From NCBI RefSeq assembly GCF_029263575.1, contig NZ_JAJUFV010000011.1:1-34491 (forward strand): a stretch of DNA of 34,491 nucleotides. The letters are read 5' to 3'. Positions 18,024 to 25,177 of the stretch are shown piece after piece. The position numbers and the translations under genes were made by a program. The stretch is from Microbacterium sp. (GTDB taxonomy: Bacteria; Actinomycetota; Actinomycetes; Actinomycetales; Microbacteriaceae). Within the stretch, counting starts at the first letter, position 1. The number at the start of each line of letters is the position of its first letter. The notes beneath the pieces are model-generated. The model was not told the DNA's origin. It saw only the letters and a list, made by a program, of their open reading frames with translations, and ran no database searches.

Positions 18024-18449
18024 CTACTTCGCCGCCTGCGATTTGATGTCTTCGACCGCGGCGTTGAATCCGCCGCTGGTCAGCGACGAACCGGCGACAC
18101 GGCTCACATCGAGATCATCGATGGCGACACCGACGACCTCCTCGGCAATGCCGCTGATGAAAGCACCCTGGTACTGTTCGGTCTCCGGCGCCTGCGGGTC
18201 ACCCTCGACAGTGACCTCGCTCACGACACCGGCTTCGAGCGTGACGGTCACCGAAATCTGCTCGACGGTCTCGGGCGTCTGGTACGAGCCATCGGCCGTG
18301 TACGTGCCGTCGTTGTACCCATCGACCGCAGCAGTGTCGCCTTCAGCGTCGGCGGCTCCAGAACACCCTGCCAGCACAAGAGCGCCGGCGAGGCCCGCAA
18401 GCGCGGCCCCTTTGCGGACAGGAGACGAAGCGGTCGCGCTGCTGATCAT
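18024..18449 (-). CDS. FMN-binding domain lipoprotein
   Basis: Lipobox LVLAGCSG; YNDGTYTADGSYQTP, VSVTVTLEAGVVSEVTVEG-type FMN_bind core, VAGSSLTSGGFNAAVEDI C-terminus. Confidence 0.9.
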   Translation of the reverse strand: MISSATASSPVRKGAALAGLAGALVLAGCSGAADAEGDTAAVDGYNDGTYTADGSYQTPETVEQISVTVTLEAGVVSEVTVEGDPQAPETEQYQGAFISGIAEEVVGVAIDDLDVSRVAGSSLTSGGFNAAVEDIKSQAAK

Positions 18450-18514
18450 GCTGCGAGAGTAGAACGGGCCCCTATGCGGACGCTGAGATCACTACCCGGC
18501 GTCGAGCCGTACGC

Positions 18515-19549
18515 CTACGCGTCGCCGCCGAACATGCTGGTGACGGAGCCGTCTTCGAAGACCTCACGGATCGCTCGGGCCAGCAGTGGCGCGATAGGAA
18601 GGATCGTGAGCCCATCCCAACGGCGCGACTCGGTCAACGGGATCGTGTCAGTGACGACGACTTCGTCGATCGCCTCGTCTTGCAGCCGCTCGTTGGCCGG
18701 GTCGCTGAAGATCGCATGCGTCGCCGCGACGATGACGCGGTGTGCGCCGTTCGCTTTGAGCGCCTGCGCCGCTTTCACGATGGTCCCGCCCGTGTCGATC
18801 ATGTCGTCGACGAGCAGACAGGTGCGACCCTCCACCGCGCCGACGATCTCGTGCACCGAGACCTGGTTGGCGACCTTCGGGTCACGGCGCTTGTGGATGA
18901 TCGCCAGCGGTGCGCCGAGGCTATCTGACCAGGTGTCGGCGACGCGCACACGCCCCATGTCTGGGGAAACGACCGTCAAGATCTCGCGATCGGCAGCGCT
19001 CAGCGTGCGCTCGAAGTAGTCCAGCAGCACGGGCTTGGCGAACAGATGATCGACCGGACCATCGAAGAAGCCCTGGATCTGCGCGGCGTGCAGATCGACG
19101 CTCATGTCGGGGTCGGCGCCAGCGGTCTTGAGCAGGTCCGCGACCAGACGGGCGCTGATCGGCTCACGACCGCGGCCCTTCTTGTCTTGGCGCGAGTACG
19201 GGTAGTAGGGAGCGACGACGGTGATGCGCTTGGCCGATGCGCGCTTGGCGGCATCGATCATGATGAGCGTCTCTATCAGCCATTCGTTGACGGGCTCGCC
19301 GAAGGTCTGAACCAAGAAGAGGTCACAGCCGCGGATCGATACCTCGAAGCGCGAGTAGATCTCACCGGAGGCGAAGGTGCGGTGCTCGGTCGGGGCGATC
19401 TCGGTGCCGAGGCCCGCTGCGACGGCGGCGGTCAGCTCGGGGTGCGAGCGGCCGCCCGCGACGACGAGTCGCTTCTTCGTCTTGGCGATGATCCCCGGGG
19501 CTACGCCGTTTTCACGATCCAACTCAGTCGTCTTCTTCTTGCGCCCCAT
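18515..19549 (-). CDS. prs: Ribose-phosphate pyrophosphokinase
   Basis: MGRKKKTTELDRENGVAPGI, FASGEIYSRFEVSIRGCDLFLVQTF, YYPYSRQDKKGRGREPISARLVADLL, CLLVDDMIDTGGTI. Confidence 0.96.
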   Translation of the reverse strand: MGRKKKTTELDRENGVAPGIIAKTKKRLVVAGGRSHPELTAAVAAGLGTEIAPTEHRTFASGEIYSRFEVSIRGCDLFLVQTFGEPVNEWLIETLIMIDAAKRASAKRITVVAPYYPYSRQDKKGRGREPISARLVADLLKTAGADPDMSVDLHAAQIQGFFDGPVDHLFAKPVLLDYFERTLSAADREILTVVSPDMGRVRVADTWSDSLGAPLAIIHKRRDPKVANQVSVHEIVGAVEGRTCLLVDDMIDTGGTIVKAAQALKANGAHRVIVAATHAIFSDPANERLQDEAIDEVVVTDTIPLTESRRWDGLTILPIAPLLARAIREVFEDGSVTSMFGGDA

Positions 19550-19557
19550 GACCTGCC

Positions 19558-20988
19558 TTACTCTGTGGCTCTGCCGGCCCGGGACGCCGCCTCTGCGGCG
19601 CCGGTTCCGGCCCGGTTCTTCTCGACCCACCCCTCAACATTTCGCTGAGGGGCGACGCTCAAGGCCAGGGCACCAGCGGGGATGTCTTTTCTGACCACCG
19701 CTCCCGCTCCGGTCTTCGCTCCGTCTCCGATTCTAACCGGCGCCACGAACACGTTGTGCGACCCGGTGTGAACCTCGTCACCGATCTCGGTGCGGTGCTT
19801 GACGAGGTCATCGTAGTTAGCCGTGATGGCTCCGGCGCCGATGTTGGCCCTCTCGCCGATCGTGGTGTCGCCGATGTACGACAGGTGCGGCACCTTGCTG
19901 CCCGCGCCGATCTGCGAGTTCTTCGTCTCGACGAACGTGCCGATCTTGCCACCGTCGGCGAGGACGGTGCCCGGGCGGATGTAGGCGAACGGTCCGACGT
20001 TCGTCTTTGTTCCGATCACGGCGAGGGTCGCGTCGGTGCGGCGGATGACCGCGTCTTCGCCGACCTCGCAGTCAACGAGCGAGGTGTCGGGACCGATCTG
20101 CGCGCCGGCAGCGACCACGGTCGCTCCCGCGATGTAGGTGTTGGGAAAGAGCGTGACATCGGGCGCCAGCTTGGCGTCGTCATCGATCCAGGTCGTCGCC
20201 GGATCGATGATCGTCACGCCCTCAAGCTGCCAGCGACGCACGATGCGCGCGTTGAGCAGCCTGCCCACCTCAGCCAGTTGGGCACGATCATTGACGCCGA
20301 ACGTCACCGTGACATCCTTGACGACGGATGCCGCGACCTTCTGACCAGCCCGGCGCAGCAACGCGGGGACGTCAGTGAGATACTTTTCGCCCTGCGCGTT
20401 GTCGACCCCGATTGTCGGCAGGTGCTCGCGCAGCGCAGACGCACGGAACACATACATGCCGGCATTGATCTCGGCAACCGCGGCTTCGTCTGCCGTGGCA
20501 TCCTTCTGCTCGACGATGCGGTCGACGTCGCCCTCAGCATCGCGAATCACGCGGCCGTACCCGGCCGGTTCGTCGACGACCGCCGTCATCAGGGTTGCCG
20601 CAGCGTCGGCTGCGCGGTGCTCGGCGATGAATGTCGCGAGCGTCTCAGCATCCGCCAGCGGGCAGTCTCCCGAGAGAACGAGCACGTCGCCGTCGAAATC
20701 GGGGATCGCATCGATCGCGACCTCGACGGCGCGCCCCGTGCCGGGCACGTCATCCTGATCGACGATCGTCGCGTCGGGGTACTGCTTCGCAAGCACATCG
20801 ACGACCCGGTCACGGTCGTGCCGCACGACGACTTCGATGTGCTCGGCACCCAGACGGGATGCCGCGGTGAGAACGTGCCCGACAAGCGGGCGTCCGCTGA
20901 TCGGATGCAGCACCTTCGGCAGTCGCGATTTCATGCGCGTGCCCTGGCCAGCGGCAAGAACGATGATCGCCAGCTTGTTCTCGGTCAT
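19558..20988 (-). CDS. glmU: Bifunctional UDP-GlcNAc pyrophosphorylase/GlcN-1-P acetyltransferase
   Basis: LAIIVLAAGQGTRMKSRLPKVLHPISGRPL; left-handed beta-helix hexapeptides; YIGDTTIGERANIGAGAITANYDDLVKHRTEIGD. Confidence 0.97.
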   Translation of the reverse strand: MTENKLAIIVLAAGQGTRMKSRLPKVLHPISGRPLVGHVLTAASRLGAEHIEVVVRHDRDRVVDVLAKQYPDATIVDQDDVPGTGRAVEVAIDAIPDFDGDVLVLSGDCPLADAETLATFIAEHRAADAAATLMTAVVDEPAGYGRVIRDAEGDVDRIVEQKDATADEAAVAEINAGMYVFRASALREHLPTIGVDNAQGEKYLTDVPALLRRAGQKVAASVVKDVTVTFGVNDRAQLAEVGRLLNARIVRRWQLEGVTIIDPATTWIDDDAKLAPDVTLFPNTYIAGATVVAAGAQIGPDTSLVDCEVGEDAVIRRTDATLAVIGTKTNVGPFAYIRPGTVLADGGKIGTFVETKNSQIGAGSKVPHLSYIGDTTIGERANIGAGAITANYDDLVKHRTEIGDEVHTGSHNVFVAPVRIGDGAKTGAGAVVRKDIPAGALALSVAPQRNVEGWVEKNRAGTGAAEAASRAGRATE

Positions 20989-20989
20989 G

Positions 20990-21061
20990 CTCCGCCGCCA
21001 GGACTCGAACCTGGACTTAACAGCTCCAAAGGCTGTCGTGCTGCCATTACACTACGGCGGA
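20990..21061 (-). tRNA. tRNA-Gln, anticodon TTG
   Basis: Minus strand tccgccgtagtgtaatggcagcacgacagcctttggagctgttaagtccaggttcgagtcctggcggcggaG; acceptor stem TCCGCCG/CGGCGGA, anticodon loop CTTTGGA, T-loop GTTCGAGTCC; CCA not encoded. Confidence 0.96.
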
Positions 21062-21148
21062 CCGTGGCCGACCATACAGCCACGGATCAATTCTGCCATG
21101 CCCGAGGGAGAGGTCACTGACCGGTGGACGCCGGAGTAGTGTCCTCAT

Positions 21149-21802
21149 ATGAAATTGGAGAGCATCTGGCCGCTGTTCGGGCTCGAGATCGCCGCGCCGC
21201 GCATTGTCTTGCGCCCCGTCAGGGACGAAGACCTGCCCGGGCTCGCGCAGGCTGCCTTGGCTGGCGTGCACGAGCCTGATCGGATGCCTTTCGACCCGCC
21301 GTGGACCGATGCCGATCCTGCGGATCTGCCACGCAACCTCGCCGAGTTCCAGTGGAGTCGACGAGGCAAGGTGAGCGCCGCCGACTGGACCATCTCGTTT
21401 GCCGTCCACTTCGATGGCCGCATCGTGGGGGCCCAAGACGTTTCAGCGCGAGACTTCCCAGCCCGTCGGACCGTGAACACCGGCTCGTGGTTGACCGCAT
21501 CCGTTCACGGTCAGGGCCTGGGCACCGAGATGCGTGCGGCGGTGTTGATGTTCGCCTTCGATGAGCTGGGCGCCGAGTGGGCGGAATCAGGCGCGAAGAG
21601 CTGGAACCAGGCATCCCTGGGCGTGTCGAGGAAACTGGGCTATGAGCTGAACGGTGTGACTCGTGTCGCCCCGCGCTCTGGCGAGCCGGTCGACGAGCAG
21701 CGTGTGCGCCTGGAGAAGACGGCTTTCGTACGACCGGATTGGGCGATCTCGACACGAGGAGCAGCGCCCGTGCTCGCACAGTTGAGGATACCGGTGCGCT
21801 AA
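21149..21802 (+). CDS. GNAT family N-acetyltransferase (RimJ/RimL-like)
   Basis: RIVLRPVRDEDLPGLAQAA, GSWLTASVHGQGLGTEMRAAVLMFAFDELGAEWAESGAKSWNQASLGVSRKLGYE. Confidence 0.88.
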   Translation: MKLESIWPLFGLEIAAPRIVLRPVRDEDLPGLAQAALAGVHEPDRMPFDPPWTDADPADLPRNLAEFQWSRRGKVSAADWTISFAVHFDGRIVGAQDVSARDFPARRTVNTGSWLTASVHGQGLGTEMRAAVLMFAFDELGAEWAESGAKSWNQASLGVSRKLGYELNGVTRVAPRSGEPVDEQRVRLEKTAFVRPDWAISTRGAAPVLAQLRIPVR

Positions 21803-21804
21803 CC

Positions 21805-21843
21805 CTGCTCGGCCATCGAGCAGAACCGCTCGCAGACCGAGCG
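21805..21843. terminator. Two tandem hairpins after the GNAT gene
   Basis: CTGCTCG-gccat-CGAGCAG (21805-21823) and CGCTCG-cagac-CGAGCG (21827-21843), both 5-nt loops. Confidence 0.55.
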
Positions 21844-21846
21844 CGG

Positions 21847-22095
21847 CTACGCGAGATTCGTCATCAGGTCGGCCACGTCGCTCAGCACGGCATCACGCGA
21901 GCGCCCGTATTTGGCGAGCATCTCTTCGGGGGAACTGATGAGGGCCTTCCACAGCGCCCAGGCAGCCCGGAAGGTGCGGTTGTCCCACCCCTGATCTTCC
22001 ACGGGGCGGATCGGCAACGTCGACCACTGAGGGAACTGCTCCGACACAAGCGAGCGAACCAGCGAAGAAGTGATCTCGTCGGAAGCGGCAGCCAT
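21847..22095 (-). pseudogene. Internally deleted aminoglycoside phosphotransferase (APH) family remnant, 82 aa
   Basis: N-half SSLVRSLVSEQFPQWSTLPIRPVEDQGWDNRTFR matches APH-family N-termini; C-half AAWALWKALI...DAVLSDV resembles APH-family C-termini; kinase core absent. Confidence 0.7.
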
Positions 22096-22174
22096 CGCGT
22101 CAGCTTATTGGAGGACCCCGCGAGCAGTCGGGTTGATCCGCCACCCGCGACGCGCGAAAGATATCTCGGAGAGC

Positions 22175-22312
22175 ATGACTGCGGCTACTGCGGAGCCGAC
22201 AGAATCGTTCGATCAGATCGCGAGGGTCGCCCGCGAGGTGTTGCCAGGGATGAAGGTTCGCCGGGGCATGTTCTGGCGTTACACGGCGGTCTGGGTGAGG
22301 AGCATCGACTGA
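22175..22312 (+). pseudogene. Possible C-terminal fragment of a class I SAM-dependent methyltransferase
   Basis: 45 aa MTAATAEPTESFDQIARVAREVLPGMKVRRGMFWRYTAVWVRSID; LPGxxVRRxxxWRYxxxW resembles methyltransferase tails; no SAM-binding fold upstream. Confidence 0.4.
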
Positions 22313-22364
22313 CACTAGCCCCTATCGGATGCTCATAAATATTCGAGAATATATAAATCTGCCC

Positions 22365-22400
22365 TTGCGGCTTTCGAAGTTTTGTTCGATAATAGCACTA
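22365..22400 (+). promoter_or_regulatory. Promoter with embedded LexA/SOS-box-like operator
   Basis: -35 TTGCGG (22365-22370), 17-bp spacer, -10 GATAAT (22388-22393); TCGAAG-TTTT-GTTCGA (22374-22389) matches TCGAAC-N4-GTTCGA at 11/12 positions. Confidence 0.65.
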
Positions 22401-23641
22401 TGCCCATCACAGCAGAACGGACGGATCCGGTTATCGCCGATGAGCGTCGTGCCGCCCCGCTCGATGAATGGGTCGATCTCGGGGCGCAGATCGCCGCGCT
22501 TGAGGCACGCCGCGCGACGGTGCTCGCCGAGCGTGCTGCGCTGCTCGCATACGAGACAGGGCCGACTGTCGCCTACAGCTCCATGGCGGAGCGATCGGCG
22601 ATTGCAGAGTTTTCGGCGGCCGGCCACGTTTCGTCGCGATCGATGAGCCACCAGTTCGGCGTCGGCATCGCACTCGCGAACGAGTACCCCGAGACGCTTC
22701 GCGCGCTGAGTGAGGGGCGAATCAGCCGTCGTCACGCCGAGGTGATCCTGGAGGCCGCACCGCGCAACATCGACGACGCCGACGATGGCGGAGCGACACT
22801 GCGGGCCGCCTACGAGCGCGATGTCGTGCCGTACGCCTGCGGCACGACTCCCCCGCGCACACGGGCACATGCGCGGGCGGTAGCCGCAACGCTGCAGCCG
22901 GTGACGCAGGAAGAAGCTCATCGCGAAGGGCGGAAGGAGCGAGAGGTTCGTGTGCGTCCCACCGACGATGGCATGGCGCAGATGCTCAGCGCTATTCCTG
23001 AACTGCTGGCCTTCGCTATCTTCGATCGGCTGACGGCGATGGCCGCCGCGATGGATGACGACCGCACGATGGACCAGCGACGCGCCGACCTCTTCTGCGA
23101 CCTGCTGCTGACCGCTGTGCCGTCGTCGGCCGTGGGAACCGATATGGAAGCATTCCGCCCGACAGTGCAGGTCACGATCGCGGCCAGCACGCTCGCCGGT
23201 CACGATGATCTGATGGCCGAACTCGACGGCGTTGGTCCGATCCACCCCGACCTCGTCCGCAGCCTGGCGGGGAACGCACCGAGCTTCACCCGGCTCTTTC
23301 TCGACCCGAGCGGCATGGTTACCAACGTCGACACCTACGTCCCCTCCAGCAGGATGAAGCGCTATCTGCGGGCCCGAGATCAGCATTGCCGGTTCCCCGG
23401 ATGCCGGGCGAAACCCTCTCGGTGCGAAATCGACCACAACCACGATCGTGCTCTGGGCGGGGCTACGGCGCTGAACAACCTCGCTTGCTTCTGTTCGAGT
23501 CATCATCCACTCAAACATCCTGATGTCGACGCACGACATCGATGGACCGTCCGGCAACAGCCGGAAGGAACACTGATCTGGCGGAGCCCGCTCGGGCGCA
23601 AGTACATCGACAGCCCGGAACTGCGCGTGATGTTCGTGTAG
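22400..23641 (+). CDS. DUF222 domain HNH endonuclease (13E12 repeat-like)
   Basis: N-terminal DUF222-like region; C-terminal HNH RYLRARDQHCRFPGCRAKPSRCEIDHNHDRALGGATALNNLACFCSSHHPLKH. Confidence 0.93.
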   Translation: MPITAERTDPVIADERRAAPLDEWVDLGAQIAALEARRATVLAERAALLAYETGPTVAYSSMAERSAIAEFSAAGHVSSRSMSHQFGVGIALANEYPETLRALSEGRISRRHAEVILEAAPRNIDDADDGGATLRAAYERDVVPYACGTTPPRTRAHARAVAATLQPVTQEEAHREGRKEREVRVRPTDDGMAQMLSAIPELLAFAIFDRLTAMAAAMDDDRTMDQRRADLFCDLLLTAVPSSAVGTDMEAFRPTVQVTIAASTLAGHDDLMAELDGVGPIHPDLVRSLAGNAPSFTRLFLDPSGMVTNVDTYVPSSRMKRYLRARDQHCRFPGCRAKPSRCEIDHNHDRALGGATALNNLACFCSSHHPLKHPDVDARHRWTVRQQPEGTLIWRSPLGRKYIDSPELRVMFV

Positions 23642-23707
23642 AGCGTGATGTTCGTATAGAGCGCGCTCGTCGCGTAAAGCTTGTCACTCGTCGTGTAGAG
23701 CTTGTCC
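23625..23707 (+). repeat. Two pairs of short tandem duplications at the DUF222-HNH stop codon
   Basis: GCGTGATGTTCGTGTAGA / GCGTGATGTTCGTATAGA (23625-23660) and CTCGTCGCGTAAAGCTTGTCA / CTCGTCGTGTAGAGCTTGTCC (23666-23707). Confidence 0.85.
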
Positions 23708-23740
23708 AAGGAGCGCCGCGCTCTGCTCGATAATGGAACG

Positions 23741-24235
23741 ATGAGCGAGGCAGATGAAGTCGATCGGATCGTCGGCGCATGGAACACCCAGCGCCCCGAC
23801 CTCGACTTCTCGCCGCTCGAAGTTCTCTCGCGCATGGACCGCCTCTCGAAACATCTCGACCGGGCCCGGCGCGAGGTGTTCCGGCGCAGCGACATCGAAT
23901 CGTGGGAGTGGGACGTCCTCTCCGCTCTTCGCCGAGCAGGCGCGCCGTTCCAGCTCTCCCCGAAGCAGCTCCTTCAGCAGACACTCGTCTCCAGCGGCAC
24001 CATGACCAACAGGATCGACCGCCTCGTCGCGCGGCGCTTTGTGCACCGCGGCCCCGACCCGGCCGACGGACGCAGCGTCCTGGTGACGCTGACAGACGAG
24101 GGCCAGATCCGCGTCGACGCCGCGATCACCCGACTCGTCGATGTGGAAGCCGAGCTGCTTCAGGCGCTCTCGCGCCCCGACCGCGACCGCATGGCCGCGC
24201 TGCTGCGCAAGCTCAGCCTGAGCTACGACTCCTGA
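23741..24235 (+). CDS. MarR family transcriptional regulator
   Basis: ESWEWDVLSALRRAGAPFQLSPKQLLQQTLVSSGTMTNRIDRLVARRFVHRGPDPADGRSVLVTLTDEG (wHTH and wing). Confidence 0.93.
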   Translation: MSEADEVDRIVGAWNTQRPDLDFSPLEVLSRMDRLSKHLDRARREVFRRSDIESWEWDVLSALRRAGAPFQLSPKQLLQQTLVSSGTMTNRIDRLVARRFVHRGPDPADGRSVLVTLTDEGQIRVDAAITRLVDVEAELLQALSRPDRDRMAALLRKLSLSYDS

Positions 24236-24257
24236 TGGCTGATTCCTGATGGCTATG
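24230..24257 (+). repeat. 14-bp-period duplication at the MarR/RluA junction
   Basis: TCCTGATGGCTGAT TCCTGATGGCTATG. Confidence 0.8.
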
Positions 24258-25163
24258 CGCTCTCCCCTGCCCGTCCGCGACGGCGTCGGCGCCACACGCC
24301 TGCACCTGCCACGCACCGGGCCCTGGCCGACCGTCAGCGCCTATATGATCGAGCGGTTCTTCCACCTCGACGCCCAGTGGCTCCTCGAACGTTTCGACCG
24401 GGGCGAGATCGTCGCGTACGACGGCACGGCCCTGACCCGCCACACGCCCCTCGATGCCACCGAGTTCATCTGGTACTACCGCGACCCTCCGGTCGAGCTC
24501 GAGATCCCGTTCGACTCCGAGATCCTGCATCAGGATGACGATCTCGTCGTGATCGACAAACCACATTTTCTGCCGACGAGCCCCGCCGGAAAGTACGTGC
24601 AGAACTCGGCGCTCGTGCGACTTCGACGGCTTCTCGACAACGCCGACCTCGCCCCCATCCACCGCCTCGATCGCGCCACCGCGGGCTTGCTGATGTTCTC
24701 GGCGCGCCCCGAGACGCGTGGCGCCTACCAGCACATGTTCCAACGCCGCGCGATCGAGAAGGTCTACGAAGCTGTGTCCGCACGCCCCGAAGACTGGGAC
24801 GATCCGCTGCCGTTGACGGTACGCACGCACATCGAAAAGCTTCGCGGTCAGGTCTGCGTCCAGGTCGACCCCGAGCGCGAGCCCAACTCCGAGACCCTCA
24901 TCGAACTGATCGACGCCGACGATCGGGTAATCCATACACGCCTGACGCCGCACACGGGCAAGATGCACCAGCTGCGGGTGCACCTTGCCTCGGTGGGAAT
25001 CGGCATCCTGCACGACAGCTTCTATCCCGTGCTGACCGACGAGAAGCCCGACGATCACGACCGTCCCCTGCAACTGCTCGCCCGCGAGCTGCGCTTCACC
25101 GACCCGCTCACCGGCATAGATCGCGAGTTCGTCACACGACGCACCCTGCAGTACGCCCCCTGA
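24249..25163 (+). CDS. RluA-family pseudouridine synthase
   Basis: ILHQDDDLVVIDKPHFLPTSP, IHRLDRATAGLLMFS, HTRLTPHTGKMHQLRVHLASVG. Confidence 0.9.
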   Translation: MAMRSPLPVRDGVGATRLHLPRTGPWPTVSAYMIERFFHLDAQWLLERFDRGEIVAYDGTALTRHTPLDATEFIWYYRDPPVELEIPFDSEILHQDDDLVVIDKPHFLPTSPAGKYVQNSALVRLRRLLDNADLAPIHRLDRATAGLLMFSARPETRGAYQHMFQRRAIEKVYEAVSARPEDWDDPLPLTVRTHIEKLRGQVCVQVDPEREPNSETLIELIDADDRVIHTRLTPHTGKMHQLRVHLASVGIGILHDSFYPVLTDEKPDDHDRPLQLLARELRFTDPLTGIDREFVTRRTLQYAP

Positions 25164-25177
25164 TCACGCGGCACCGT

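Noticed and set aside
19756-21120. 454-aa plus-strand ORF opposite glmU
   Set aside because: Antisense shadow of glmU and tRNA-Gln; no recognisable domain
21803-22400. Gene-decay zone considered as an insertion sequence or prophage scar
   Set aside because: No transposase, terminal inverted repeats or target duplications seen; tRNA-Gln 3' sequence is not duplicated nearby by eye
22322-23557. 411-aa minus-strand ORF opposite DUF222-HNH
   Set aside because: Antisense shadow; composition typical of non-coding frames
24213-25073. 286-aa minus-strand ORF opposite the RluA-type gene
   Set aside because: Antisense shadow; no domain signature
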